Part shown: positions 1-11,500 of the stretch, in pieces
Layout of the letters: each line of letters begins with the position of its first letter
Numbering within the stretch: position 1 is the first letter of the stretch
DNA from: Verticillium longisporum
Taxonomy: Eukaryota > Ascomycota > Sordariomycetes > Glomerellales > Plectosphaerellaceae
DNA length: 64,000 nucleotides
Assembly (NCBI GenBank): GCA_019188255.1
Contig: JAETXT010000005.1
Coordinates: forward strand, 806,001-870,000
Direction: 5' to 3'
The notes under the pieces: model-generated
Seen by the model: only the letters and a program-made list of their open reading frames with translations
Told to the model about the DNA's origin: nothing
Databases searched by the model: none
Program-made: the position numbers and the translations under genes

Positions 1-392
1 TCGAATATGGTCAGATCAACGTGCGCATCCTGCTTCCCGAGGGCGCTGAGTAAGTCAATCCGCTGTCGACTTGTACTGTGGAATTCAAAAAGCTGACCGA
101 GAACAGGAATGTCAAGATTTGGACTGATGTGCCCGAAACTTCCATCACTGAGGCATCTGTTGACGTGTTCAAGACATTCCTCGACACCGTGGGCCGCACC
201 TCGGTTACACTCAAGGCGCGTAACTTGGTGGACGAGTTCAGGGACCGTGAGATCTACGTGTCGTACGACTACTCGATCACCGCGGCGCTGCGCAAGCCCC
301 TCGTCGTTTTCGGCAGCATGGTCGCCGTGTTTGTGGGTGCCTGGGCCATCGGGACGCTTGACTTTGCTTTCTCGACCAAAAAGGTGGCATAG
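1..392 (+). CDS. OST1: Oligosaccharyltransferase subunit OST1 (ribophorin I), 3' end only
   Basis: This is the C-terminal end of ribophorin I, the OST1 subunit of the ER oligosaccharyltransferase that N-glycosylates nascent secretory proteins. The gene enters from beyond the left edge. Exon 1-49 reads EYGQINVRILLPEGA, and an intron at 50-105 (GTAAGT donor, CTGAC branch, CAG acceptor) splits the following Glu codon. Exon 106-392 reads NVKIWTDVPETS and so on to a TAG at 390-392. The tail holds the expected luminal segment (FLDTVGRTSVTLKARNL), a single membrane-spanning helix (roughly LVVFGSMVAVFVGAWAIG) and a short Lys-containing cytosolic end. Family recognition is from memory of the OST1 C-terminal pattern. 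The rest of the protein cannot be judged. Confidence 0.85.
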
Positions 393-1251
393 ATTTGTTG
401 ACTAGAGGGGGGCGTGTTTCTCGCCTCGAGTGCACAATGTAACATCATCAACAGGCGGCGTCAAAAAAGCGAAGACGGCTTTAGAGAGGATGATTGGACT
501 GGCTGGAAAGGCCATTTTGCTGTGATTAGCTATGCCGCAATGAGAGCGCGATTGGTCAGTTGAGGCGATACAATGTGATCATTACCCTGGCAATGTGAAA
601 TACCGATAAGTTGACTCTACGAGGGATTCGATCAATTGTTGCCGAACTGGGTCTGCTCATGTTGGTCGTGGATTCAACGGTGCCAAGGTAGTCCTTTCAC
701 ACGTATGCTCCTGATGTTAGCTGGCGGCGTTGACAGCAAAGGTGAGTAAATTGTCAAGGCCGAGCTGGGCCGGGTCTCATTAGAAGCTTGGCCGCAAGTT
801 GAAAACCCAGTGCAGAATTACCAGGACATGGATGGTCAGGTCCAAAGTCGCAACTGACTGCGCCCTGCATTGCATGACACCACGCTCCCACTTGAGCCAA
901 AATCAAGTAAGCGCGATGAGGGGCTCGTAAACAGGATGCGGCGCCTCTTGTCAGCATCTCGCATGGACGGCCTTGCTTGGTGGCATTTTCGGATGGCTTA
1001 AATGATGACCAGGCAAGCCAGGGTCTCATATAACAAGGCCCAGCCTGCCCACTTGCGCAAGCCCGTTTCTCTTCTGAAGTCCGCGTCACGCCAGCCACTC
1101 TGCTTGTTCTCCCAGATACAATCAAAGACAACCATTTGGTTTCAAGACATCTTGCTCGTACCTGAATTGCACCATCATCTTCATCCACATCCGGTAAACC
1201 CGCCGACAACCACCAAAACATCACCAGAACGGCCACCAGTATACCACCAAT
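393..1251. other. Intergenic, no gene seen
   Basis: This stretch holds the presumed 3' UTR of OST1 and the upstream region of the small His-rich gene. A 225-codon reverse ORF crosses 754-1431, but it is low-complexity Val/Met and antisense to the His-rich gene, so I do not call it. Confidence 0.5.
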
Positions 1252-1479
1252 ATGTGCTTCGGAGCTGGGTCCACACGCCAACACTACTACCACGAGGAGG
1301 TCATCCCAACGAGGAAACACTACGGCCACCACCATCATAGCCATGGACACCACCATCACCACCACCATTCGCACTCGCGGTCGCCGCGCGCGAGCTACAC
1401 CAGTGTCACGCGGCGGACGTATGATCCACACCCTCAGGGCGACATTGTCTATGAACGCACGAGCCGAACTCGGTACTAG
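1252..1479 (+). CDS. Small histidine-rich protein (75 aa), function unknown
   Basis: An uninterrupted 75-codon ORF. It has an N-terminal MCFGAGSTRQHYYHEE segment, a central tract of about 18 residues made almost only of His with Ser/Gly (residues 24-43), and a polar Arg/Tyr-rich tail ending SRTRY. There is no signal peptide or membrane helix. A His tract of this kind could bind Zn, Ni or Cu, but nothing in the sequence proves it. I have an impression that similar short proteins with an MCFG-like start occur in other Sordariomycetes; this needs a search. The CA-repeat DNA of the His tract could inflate an ORF by chance, which keeps confidence moderate. The preceding 100 bp are rich in CCACC/ACCACC. 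Confidence 0.5.
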   Translation: MCFGAGSTRQHYYHEEVIPTRKHYGHHHHSHGHHHHHHHSHSRSPRASYTSVTRRTYDPHPQGDIVYERTSRTRY

Positions 1480-2643
1480 CTAGTACCTGAACACTCCAAG
1501 AGTGCGGGAGGTGGGACGAGAAGGGTTGCACGATCTTAGAACCACGGGGGGCTGCGGTGGCATTTTTCCTTGTAGCTCGATGATTGGACGATTGGTGTTA
1601 CCTTTGGGATGAGATTCATTTGCTTAATGGTATAGCGATGGCGCATTTGCGTCCTGGGGGTTTTGGGAGGTTGTCATGCGCTGTCGCAGGATGCGGCTTT
1701 GAATGTATGGTACGATAATGGACGGTTCATGACTTGCTCAATCTCAGCCGGCATTAAAATGTGCACCACAGCATGATGAGTTGCGAATCAGCACACGAAG
1801 CCATCACGAGCCTACCTAGGTACCTAGCCTTGAGCGTCGATCGGCCAGGCTGCCCTGCCTTGCCTGCCCGCCTCGATGTCCCCGTAGACGCACACGCACG
1901 CACATGATGTCTCCAGACGGGCCGGCCAAGCAAGGCAGGACGCACGACTCCCCACCGCCCACCGCATTCAGCTGAGAAAGGTGGGGACCTCACCCACCCG
2001 GGGTCTGGCAATGACATCACTGCGGTACCCCTCCAGCCCAGTGCCATCATCACCTCGCCCGGCGAGCTCGGGTCGCTCCTTTCGCTTTTTATTTTTCGCC
2101 TCCCTCACTCGCGCGCGCCCAGGCTCGACTAAGGCAAGAACGGGGGCGATAGGTTCATTTCAAGCCGCCGGAATGCGGTCGTGGCTGCCACATTATGACC
2201 ACTGGTGTCTCACTGCGGAGAAGGTGTCACTTGGTTGCAAAGCTACAACAGCTACCCGCTGCTGTCATTCCCTGCCGTAGATCATCCCATAAAGCCCCGC
2301 GTCGTCGACGGCTCCCGCCCCAGGGCTTCCCAAGCTTCCTGGATCTTCCATTCCCTTGCCTTACCTTACCCTCTGTATCGTACCTACCTATATTGTACTG
2401 CATTGAACTCGGAATCTACCTGCCTCTTCCGCAATATCGTGACATTCAGACGCACCTGCAACGAACCCCTCCTACCTGAACGGACCCAACTGGTAGCTCT
2501 TGACTTGGCCGCTAGCACTATAAGCGTTGAATCGAGGTCACTGTCCCTCCTCCTCTTCTTGCGACAGCAACAGTCAGTCGACAGGAAAGCGCCAGATATA
2601 CCGTGGAGATCTTCCCTCATCCGGGCCTCACCTCACCTCAAAC
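1480..2643 (+). promoter_or_regulatory. Upstream region and pyrimidine-rich leader of the PIL1/LSP1 gene
   Basis: No gene is supported here. It contains the palindrome CCTAGGTACCTAG near 1814-1826, an A/T tract (TTTTTATTTTTCGCC) near 2085 and long C/T-rich stretches from about 2290 to 2640 typical of fungal 5' leaders. The ORFs in it lack protein-like character. The transcription start is not determined. Confidence 0.35.
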
Positions 2644-3895
2644 ATGTAAGTATCGAGCGCACCGTGAGCCCTTGGACGATTCTTCATCATGTCATCACAA
2701 CCTGTCGCCCTGCCCCCCACGCGAAAAAGTGGTGAGGAGGGCCGACTCTTTGCACTCATCCAGCAATACTCTCCCTTCTCCATCCCAGGTTTCACCAACT
2801 CTCCTGGAGTTGCCCAACTGATCCCTTCTAGGAACCGCGCCCTATCCATCCGCTCTAACAAGAGCCGTGGGAACTCGTCCCAGAATGGCGGCCGGCGAGG
2901 CAATGGCGGTGGCGGCTTCTCTTTCAACTCTCTCCGCGGCAATGTTCAGCCCGAGCTATCTCGCAAGCTGTACCGCCTGATCAAGTCAGAGAACAACCTG
3001 ATCTCTGCCCACGAGGCTGCTGGCCGTGAGCGCGTATCCATTGCCACCCAGCTGTCCGAGTGGGGCGAGCACACCGGCGACGAGTCCATCAGCGATATCT
3101 CCGACAAGGTGGGCGTGGTGCTCAGCGAGATGGGCGAGCTCGAGGAGTCGTACGCCCACGCGCTCGACGATTCACGCGCCTACCTCAAGGCCATTCGCAA
3201 CACGGAGAAGAGCGTCCAGCCGAGCCGTGATGGCAAGAGCAAGATCGCCGACGACATCCAGAAGCTTAAGATGAAGGAGCCGGAGAGCGCCAAGCTCGTC
3301 GTGCTGGAGCAGCAACTCGTCAGGGCCGAGGCCGAGAACCTCGTCGCCGAGGCGCAGCTGACCAACATTGTGCGTTCACTAGTCTACTGTTTCCTCGCTG
3401 GTATCACTCAGGCTAACAGCAATCTTGCAGACCCGCCAGAAGCTCAAGGAGGCCTACGAGGCTGAGTTCGCCGCCACTATCGAACGTGCTGAGAAGCAGA
3501 TTCTCCTGGCCAAGCACGGCCGCCGTCTCCTGCACCTCCTCGATGACGCCCCTGTGGCTCCTGGCGATGCTGTCGCCCCGTACCCGCACTCTCAGCAAGC
3601 TCGCCAGATCCTCAACGACGCCGAGGATGACCTGCGTGACTGGCAGCCCCAGCCAGACGAGTTCGGTGTCGCACCACCCCAGAACGAGCCGCTTCTCCGA
3701 CAAGGTACGGCCGGCTCTGAGTCTCTCGTGTCATCCGACAGCCCGCTGCAGGGGAGCGGTGTCGGCCTCAAGGGAAAGGGTACTTCGACTTACGACGAAG
3801 TAACGGAGTCAGGCAGCGGAACCCAGGGCGGTCTGCGTGATAACGATGGACTGGCCGACGAGCGCGAGCAAGACGAGGCGCAGCTGCGTGCTTGA
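2644..3895 (+). CDS. PIL1: Eisosome BAR-domain protein of the PIL1/LSP1 family
   Basis: Pil1/Lsp1 proteins assemble under the plasma membrane into eisosomes, shaping furrows through a BAR domain that binds PI(4,5)P2. The proposed model is exon 2644-2645 (AT), intron 2646-2831, exon 2832-3369, intron 3370-3430 (GTGCGT...GCAG), exon 3431-3895. It gives 334 aa starting MNRALSIRSNKSRG. Family marks include the basic/Gly-rich N-terminus, PELSRKLYRLIKSE, SEWGEHTGDE, VGVVLSEMGELEESYA, SVQPSRDGKSKI, LVVLEQQLVRAEAENLVAEA, KHGRRLLHLLDD and an acidic disordered tail. The initiator ATG is split by intron 1. The alternative start at 2689 (MSSQPVALPP) is in frame but needs that intron retained and would add an extension I do not know in the family. 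The sequence looks closer to the divergent second paralogue of filamentous fungi than to canonical PIL1. No frame damage. Confidence 0.88.
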
Positions 3896-4246
3896 AGAGA
3901 GACGGCGGCGAAGAGCGATCCATTCTTGCTGATACCTGCGCAGATGCGGTAATGGGTGCATATCTGGAAGTGGATTGGTGCAATCAGGGGTTTCTTTTAC
4001 GCTGGGCAGTGGTGATTACGGGTGTTTTCTGCTTCTGCGGTGTATTTGTTTAGTTCTCTCAATGACGAGCCTGGTTTACACGACTTGATGAATCACTAGC
4101 AGGTACGAATTAATGGCGTATTCAGAGAGGACAGTTTTCAGATGATTATGATTGATTAGCTATTCGAATGCCTAAACTCCAGAGCGCATATCACCAGACC
4201 TTCCTTCAGATCCGAGATCCCTTACCACAAGCACGACATCGAAGCC
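3896..4246. other. Convergent 3' intergenic region
   Basis: This 351-bp space between the tail-to-tail PIL1/LSP1 and Hsp20 genes is AT-richer than the flanking coding DNA. It presumably holds both 3' UTRs and polyadenylation signals. No ORF or repeat of note. Confidence 0.5.
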
Positions 4247-5293
4247 TTACTCAATGTCTACCTTCCGGACCTCGGTCCACCCTCTCTCGACTTTGGGCAC
4301 AGTGACGACCAAAATGCCATCCTCCATCTTGGCCGTGATCCCAGCACCATCAATCTCCTCCCGCCCCTCTTCAGTCTCGCTCTCCTCGGCCTCAGCCTCG
4401 CCATCGACAAAGACCCTCTGCTCGCGCCTCGGCTGCTCATGGCCCGCAGGCGGCAGCGCGACGACCCTCTCGAAGAAGCCGACCCGGCGCTCGGCGTGCG
4501 AGGGCAGCAGAGCCTCGAGGAGCTGCGAATCGGCCGGCCGGTGGAGGACGCCGGCGATGCGCAGGGTCGAGCGGTCGGCGTCCCAGTCGACGCCGATGTC
4601 CTGCTTCTTGGCGCCGGGCAGGGCGACGTGGAGGGTGTAGGCCTGCGGGGTGGAGAAGAGGTCGAGGGGCGGGGCGAAGGGGGCTTCGTCCTCGTCTTCG
4701 CAGGCCTGCTGGCGCGCTGTCGTGCTGGCGGTGGCGGTCAGGTCGGGCAGGAGGGAGGAGAGGAGTTGGGCGAAGGGGTGGTTGGCGTAGGGGGGAGGGG
4801 GGCCGCGGGGGTGCTGGGTGTGCGGCGTGGGGCCGTGGCCGCCGGCGCCGGGGGCAGGGGGCGGGCTGTGGTGGTGGCTGTGGCGGCCGTGGTGGGGCGC
4901 GGCGGGCGGACTGCGCGGGTGGTGGTCGGGTTCTGGGACGGAGGTGTCGGGGTCGGCGACGGGGTCGGTTGCGGGCGCGCCGTCGTGGGGCGGAGGTGGA
5001 GGCGGTGGTCCGCCGCGGTGGTGATCGTGGCGACCGCGGCGTCCGCGCCAGCCGCCTCGACCGCCGGGCCCGCCATGGCCGAAGCCGCGACGAGGACCGC
5101 CGGGGCCGGGCCCGAAGGGGAAGGCGTTCAGCATGCTCTGAATATTCTGGGCCCACGGGTGGGGTCCCTGATCGTTAGAGTTGGACTGATCGGCGTGGTC
5201 GATGCCAAAACCGGGCATGGCGTTAAAGAACGGGTGGTTGTCCCAGTTACCGGGATAGGAGTTGAACGGGTGGCCGTTGTTGTTCCAGGACAT
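4247..5293 (-). CDS. Small heat-shock protein, Hsp20/alpha-crystallin domain
   Basis: A single-exon gene for 348 aa, longer than usual for small heat-shock proteins (commonly about 150-250 aa). Residues 1-60 (MSWNNNGHPFNSYPGNW...) are Asn/Pro/Phe-rich. A Gly/Arg- and Pro/His-rich low-complexity linker follows to about residue 185. The alpha-crystallin domain covers roughly 205-348: FSTPQAYTLHVALPGAKKQD, the beta-strand core STLRIAGVL, an acidic Glu-rich insertion (EAEAEESETEEGREE) and the closing strand GILVVTVPKVE. Such proteins are ATP-independent holdases that keep unfolding proteins soluble. The C-terminus (TEVRKVDIE) shows no clear IXI motif. The extreme GC of the linker creates long antisense ORFs, which are shadows. 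The start is chosen because the N-terminal NGHPFNSYPGNW motif resembles fungal Hsp20 openings and a TATA-like box lies about 130 bp upstream. Confidence 0.85.
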   Translation of the reverse strand: MSWNNNGHPFNSYPGNWDNHPFFNAMPGFGIDHADQSNSNDQGPHPWAQNIQSMLNAFPFGPGPGGPRRGFGHGGPGGRGGWRGRRGRHDHHRGGPPPPPPPHDGAPATDPVADPDTSVPEPDHHPRSPPAAPHHGRHSHHHSPPPAPGAGGHGPTPHTQHPRGPPPPYANHPFAQLLSSLLPDLTATASTTARQQACEDEDEAPFAPPLDLFSTPQAYTLHVALPGAKKQDIGVDWDADRSTLRIAGVLHRPADSQLLEALLPSHAERRVGFFERVVALPPAGHEQPRREQRVFVDGEAEAEESETEEGREEIDGAGITAKMEDGILVVTVPKVERGWTEVRKVDIE

Positions 5294-6109
5294 GGTTGCT
5301 GCAGCGGTTCAAAAAGGATGATTGAGATTCTTGGGCCGCGAGGGATGATATGATGAAGTGGCGAAGCAGAGAAGCTGAGAAGTTGAAGAAACCATGAACT
5401 ACAAAACACATCAATCGATGGATATATATGCCCCAGATTGGCAGTGGCGGCATCACACAAGAGAGGCATCCATCCAGCACACCAATTAGGCAGAAAGAAT
5501 CAGGCAGGCAAGATGCGTGGCCTAGCACACAAGAGAGGAGTGAACGCGTAGGTCAGGCGAGGCCAAAACACACTTGCGTATCTCGATCGCGCCAGTCATT
5601 GCCACAGGCACTCACACTGTTGGAAGTGGCCAGAATGCTGTCGAACAGGCTGGCAGGAGGCGGCAAGGCAAGATATCGCCACGCGGCCTAGAGATGAGCC
5701 GGCCGTCCCATTGGGCGATTGCAAGGCGGGGGAAATGCGAACTTCCAAGTCCTCCCGTCTACTTCTGACTTGGCTTTGGCGTGCTGCAGGGTGTCAGGAA
5801 GGCCGCGTGGGTGGTTTGCCATGCCCGAAGCCGAAGGCTGGGGAATAATATTGCCCCTTCGTGACCTTCGGCGGAGTTGAGGAAGACAATGGGACTTGGC
5901 CGAAGATTCGAGTGCGTTCTTTGACTTCCTACGCCACTGGTAGCCCAATCACGTTAGCGCCGACTGTCAGATTCCAGGACTTTCACATCTTGCATTCACC
6001 ATTGGTCGTCCTCCAGTATAACACCATGGCTTTTCAATTATTGATATAATGAACTCAGCGGGTTCATTGCGAGGCTTTCCTGGCAACTGAGACCACCATA
6101 GTTTAAGCA
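5294..6109. other. Intergenic: Hsp20 promoter side and 3' flank of the next gene
   Basis: Apart from the TATA-like box, this holds no supported feature. Short ORFs on both strands are not protein-like. Confidence 0.45.
5420..5430 (-). promoter_or_regulatory. TATA-like box upstream of the Hsp20 gene
   Basis: On the minus strand CATATATATCC lies about 130 bp before the Hsp20 start codon, followed by a C/T-rich leader. Position and composition suit a TATA box. I found no convincing nGAAnnTTCn heat-shock element array, only loosely spaced TTC repeats. Confidence 0.35.
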
Positions 6110-7392
6110 TTAGAGAGCATTGCTGGGGTGACAAATGCCACAACTGCCAGTGCAAGGCGGCCGCGTCGCTGCGAGGAGCTGATCCCGGACATTCTTTGTG
6201 TACGCGATGACCCTTGCGTGGGATTCCTCTGAACCATCATTTCTGTAGTTCTTCACGTAGGTCTTGTTGAGCTCCTTGACAGCGGCCCGTCCATCTTTCG
6301 AGATCTTCATGGCCTTGTAGCTCTCCTTGGTATCAAGCTCCCCCCATGTGCCGATTTTCTCCGGCGGTTTGACCGCTTTGGTTGGCTTGGTCATCACCCA
6401 CTTGTCGCTAGCTTGAGGGTCGATTTCCTTGACTGCCTTTATGTAGTCCTTAACCATTCTAAAGTGGCCGTCAGTATTCATGAGAGTAGAGTCCTCGAAG
6501 ACTGTTGTTACATTCGCGCAATACGCCTGTGGTGATCTGGGGTCAAGGCAACTCACCGATCAGCTTCCTCCTTGCGGCGCCCATGATTCGCCCACTTCAA
6601 GCCCTCAATCATGTCCGTGATGTAAGGCGCTGCAATGGTAGATTGTCGGGTCATCTGGTGTTGAGCAATGAACCCGGTCGAAGCCAGCGAATTTTCAAAG
6701 CTGTATCGATCGCCTTGTATCAACTTTGGTGTTTCGCTCTTCGGGTCTGGGTACCAGAACTCCGCAGGCTTGGCCCTGCCCATGACGTCTACCAGATTCA
6801 GCTTTGAGTAGATGAACTTATCATCATTCTTCGTTCTCCCCCATTCGCCAACATCAAATAGCTGTTCCAGGGTTGGGTTCCAAGGATCAGGGACATTCAC
6901 GCGAGCTGCTTTGAGAGATGCTCCGGTGAGGCTGCGCGTGGAAAACTGTCTCATGAACCCAAGAAGATTACATCCCTGTCTTCCCTGAGCAAGCGATTGC
7001 TGGTACTCCGCATCTGTTGCGAAGTCCTCGGGCCACGAGTCGCACTTGTGACCTAGGGACCATGGCTTGGGGTCAGCTGAACCCGCGGGCCTGGTAGCCC
7101 AACTCACTTCGACGTCCACTACATGGCTTTATTAGTCGATCATACATCTAGCATCGTTCGATACCGTTGCTTCCAATAGAAGGGCTGACCTTTCCACGAT
7201 GGGTCGGTAGGTCAGGAGCAGTTGCGTGTATCAAGTGCGGGAATGGGAAAAGGAGAGCAAGGTTTCATTGGTTGACTTACTGCGGTACGCCTTGTACATG
7301 AAGTATAGTTCGCCGCCCTTTGACTCGCCCACAGCTCCAGCAAGTCCCGCAAAGAGGCCAAAGCCTAGAATGAGAGTGTCGTAGGCCAGCAT
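6110..7392 (-). CDS. Secreted protein of unknown function, multi-exon
   Basis: I do not recognise this family. The start at 7392 gives MLAYDTLILGFGLFAGLAG, a good signal peptide. Exon 7392-7281 ends at a GTAAGT donor. The main exon (7052-6557 at its narrowest) encodes HKCDSWPEDFATDAEYQQ ... EGLKWANHGRRKEEAD. An intron at 6556-6459 (GTGAGT...TTTAG) joins it in frame to exon 6458-6110, which encodes MVKDYIKAVKEIDPQ and ends PCTGSCGICHPSNAL. The middle is ambiguous. One model uses micro-exons at 7189-7165 and 7118-7108 (330 aa); another reads straight through from 7118 (340 aa). Both keep frame. Few Cys residues occur before the Cys-rich C-terminus (CxxxCGxC). The gene is head-to-head with the secreted GH71 enzyme over about 1.1 kb, which may mean co-regulation and a shared role at the cell wall; that is inference. 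Confidence 0.6.
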
Positions 7393-8517
7393 AGTGACTG
7401 CGTGTTGTCTCAGCTGCGTATTCGGGGCTTATCACCTCATTCAACACCGATACCGATGATCGGCGCAAAGCTGAGGGTCCAGTAGGTCCGCCAAGCGAGT
7501 GAGGATGAAGGTGAGAAGAAGCACCAAGAACGCGAGCAGCAGCCCAGCTACCCATCGCTTCACTTCGAGTGGGCCATGATGACTCTTTAAAAGAAATCGA
7601 GCGAAAAGATGGTCCAATAACGAGTTGACAGCGCGCTGGGCCTCAGGGATGTGATGGAAGGATCCCGGACTCAGATGCTGAATCTACTTGCAGTGTTTTG
7701 CCTTCTGGCCAGAAACGTTCTGCTCTAGAACGGCCTCCAATGGCTTCGCTTCGGATGATAGTTACCTGAAGTGGAAAGTTCGGTCCCAATGCTCATCTGA
7801 GTCTCCTCGGTTTCTATTTTCCCGCCCAACAAAATTCCCTTGTCTGCTTTCTTCGATTGGAGCCGTTTGAGCCTCGGTACTACTATTGATGCAAGCGTAA
7901 AAATATCTCACTTACAAAAGTTCCTGAGCTACAAAAGTTCCTGAGTTGCGGCGGAGAAGAATCCTTAAGGGTCCAGCACCCCTTTTTAACCGACCCAATC
8001 GCGCTGGTAGATTCAAGTGGCATTCTTCATGTGGCTGCATATTTTGATTGAGCAAGAGGCTTGGCTATCTGCAGGGTCCAAATCTTCAACAGTCCAGAAT
8101 GATCTAGCCTCAAGGCTCGACATCTATTTTGTATTTTACGTGGGGAGCGATAACACAGAGAACATTTTAGACGTCAGGAAAGCCTGGTGGCCTCATGATG
8201 GGTGAGAGTAATGGCTTCGGCTTTCAAATCCCGATTTGGCTTTTTCGGCGAAGTCCTGGTTCAGCTCCGTGTCTGATCGAGTCGAGAAGGAGATTCTCTG
8301 TATGTTGCTGCAAGCAACCTCAAGATCCCTAAGGTCGCTCGTATTCGTCAACGCATGCATAGTGGGAGTCAAGGACGGACGATACTGCCGATCGCAGGTG
8401 AGTGATCCCACTAATGAACGTCAAACTCTTATAAAGTGAAGCAGGACATGGAAGTTCCAATGCCTAGGATACATCTTCCATTACACTCTTTGCTTTCAAT
8501 CTTCATCTCACACATTC
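7393..8517. promoter_or_regulatory. Bidirectional promoter region between the secreted gene and GH71
   Basis: This 1.1-kb divergent intergenic region carries a tandem duplication TACAAAAGTTCCTGAG at 7913-7928 and 7930-7945 (17-bp period), a possible regulator site. No ORF in it looks coding. Confidence 0.4.
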
Positions 8518-11500
8518 ATGATGCGGATTATAACACTCATATTGTACAGCATTACGCTGCTGGCATGTAATGGCGAGGCTAAGGCTGTGTTCGCCCACTT
8601 CATGGTCAGTAATGGATATCTCCCATCTGTTCGCGAGTGAGCTACAGCTAAACATCCCGCCCTCACACAAAGGTTGGCAACACAGCTTCGTATAACCAGG
8701 CTCTATGGGAGACAGAAATGGAACTCGCAAAGGCGTCACGCATTGATGCTTTCGCACTCAACATTGCTCGCGGCGAGAAAATGAATGCGGATCAAATCAA
8801 GAACGCATTTGCTGCAGCGAGGGTCAAGAGCTTCAAGCTCCTCTTTTCTTTTGACTATGCGGGCCGTGGACCGTGGCCAGCAGGGGAAGTCCTCGATCTT
8901 CTCCGACAATACGCTGGCGACAGTGCACACTTTATGCACAATGGCCTTCCTCTGGTATCTACCTTTGAAGGCCCCGACCAAGCCAACGACTGGATCAGCA
9001 TCAAGGCGCAGGTTCCTTGCTTTTTCGTGCCAGACTGGTCGTCCAAAGGTGCCGAACCTGCTAGCAAGTTGGCCAACGGCGTCGCGGATGGTCTCTTCAA
9101 CTGGGCGGCGTGGCCGAACCACCCCAATTGGTCCAAGGACACGTACATCGACGCATCGTATCGAAGGGCATTGGGCAACAAGCCGTACATGATGCCTGTT
9201 TCGCCTTGGTTCTACACCAATTTGCCTAAGTACGACAAGAACTGGCTATGGCGTGGTGAGACGCTTTGGTTCGACCGTTGGGCACAGGCGCTACACGTCC
9301 AACCCGAATGGATTCAAATCATCTCTTGGAACGACTACGGCGAATCCCATTACATCGGACCTATTCGCGGAGATGCATCGCTGGTGGCCCTCGATGACGG
9401 GAAAGCCCCATTCAACTACGTCAAGGGCATTGAGCACGGCGCTTGGCGGGCATTCCTGCCATACGCGATCAGCCTCTACAAGACTGGTACAGGAACCATC
9501 ACACAGGAGGGTGTGATGATGTGGTATCGACAGCAGTCCGTCGCTTCGGGTTGTAATGACGGAGGCACGACGGCGTACACGGCAACGCACATGCAGCCTG
9601 AGGGTAAATGGACAGAGGGTCTCAAGGACGGTGTCTTCTTTGCGGCCCAGCTAGGGTCGAATGCCACGGCCGAGGTGACGATTGGCGGCCAGACCTTCAA
9701 ACCATCCTGGCGATTCGAACCTCATAGTGGTGTGGGTATCTACACTGGCTTCGTACACACCTCCGCTTTGGGTGCTGTTCGTGTCGACATTCGAAGAAAT
9801 GGCGGCCTCGTGGCCAGCGCAACAGGTGCCAAGCCCATAGGCGAGTGTCAACAAGGATACTACAACTTCAATCCTGTGGTTTATCTTGGCTGGGGCGCCT
9901 CGATTGCGGCTCGCAGTCCCCCTATCAACATCAAAGACGCAACCTGCATCGAAGGCACTGGCATTGGAGAGTTTGAGGATCTCTGCAAGTATACTTGCAA
10001 GTACAACTATTGTCCCGTCGAAGCCTGCATGTGCCTCAAGTATGGTCCACTCCAGGGGGGCAATATCGTGCGCGGTCCACCGGGCTATCCTGCTGCAAAT
10101 CGAGACACCAACTACGATGGCCTATGTGCTGTGGCCTGTAGTTACGAGTACTGTCCTCCAAAGTACTGCGGCAAGGTCAAGTTGGACCCCATTGTTTCAA
10201 GCGTCTCGCCTTTTACACCCAAGTCGTGCACAAGCGGAAGGGCGAATCCGGCCGCTGTCAGCAGCGAGCATGCACTTCGGGCTCTCGAGCAGATCTGCTC
10301 TTTTGGCTGCAAGCACGGATATTGCCCCATTGACGCCTGCGTCTGCGACAATACTGGAGCACTCGTTCTTCCGAAGCCTGACACTTTTACTGGTGACAAA
10401 CCTGATTTTGGCTGGGAAGTTATTGGAATCCGCCTCTTGTGTCGCTACACTTGCGGCTGGGGCGTTTGTCCACAGCTGTTGTGCAAATCGGAGGACAGTT
10501 TCTGCGCCGGCGGCTGTGCAATGAGCTACAGGCCTTGTTACTACCAAACAGACTACGCAAGCCTGGAAGCGCTCGCCGGCCAAGCCAGCAAGATGAAGCC
10601 GGATTGCGCTTCTTACCACGGACTCAATGTCCTCGCAAACATGCTGGAAGGCTGGGAGACCGAGTACGAAGGTGTCAAGTCAGGGTATGACGATTCCTGG
10701 CCCACGTACGAGCAGTACATTCGCGACGCTGTTGAACCTGCCATCTCCAAGATTATGACTGAGAAGGACGGCGTGGCGACCAAGTTCTTCAAGTGCTGGC
10801 GATTCGACGACGGCGTCAACGAAAACCAGAAGCATCGAGCTCGTGAGATATCCTGCACCGGCGACGACCGCTTCTGGGGCCCGCAGCTGTTCCGCTCCTT
10901 CTGGTTCGACCTGATCGATGTCGCCGGCTTCAACGCCACCCTCGAAGAGGCAGGTGTCGACCCTGAGTGGGTGACGTTTGACACGGTTTCGACGACCCCG
11001 CCGTGTCTCAGTCCTGGTGACCAGTTTTGCAATCGCGGTTTTAGGGCCGAGTACGGTTACCCGGTTCCCAGGGAGAACCTGGTCGTTCCAAACCCCAAAG
11101 ACCTTGTCGGAAAGGCTTTCGAGGGCGTCAACTCACTGCACGAAGCTCTTTCTTCCAGCTCGCTGGATGTCGGCGCAGATATCTGGCACGGTTCGCCCAC
11201 AGAGCTTTTCGATGTCCTGGCCGTCCCCGTCTTGATGGTTGGCGATGCCATCGAGAGCATGAAAGAGATCAAGGATATTGCGAAAAAGGTCAACGACGCC
11301 AAGAAGAAGGATCTCATCATGCTCATCATTGAGTCCATCCTCATGGTCCTGCCCTTGGTAGGCGTCATTGTAGGCCAAGTAGGCCGCGCCGGCCTCATGG
11401 CGGCTCGTCTCGTCCATGCCATCGAAGCAGGCGGCAGTACTGCTTTGACACTGAAGGATGTCATGGAGAACCCTGACTCGGCGCCAGTCGCCATCGCTAT

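Noticed and set aside
754..1431. 225-codon minus-strand ORF
   Set aside because: Val/Met-rich, antisense to the His-rich gene and its ACC-repeat leader; not protein-like.
4439..5353. 304-codon ORF on the plus strand
   Set aside because: Antisense shadow of the GC-rich Hsp20 linker; it is almost only Gly/Val/Arg and matches no family, while the minus strand has a clear alpha-crystallin domain.
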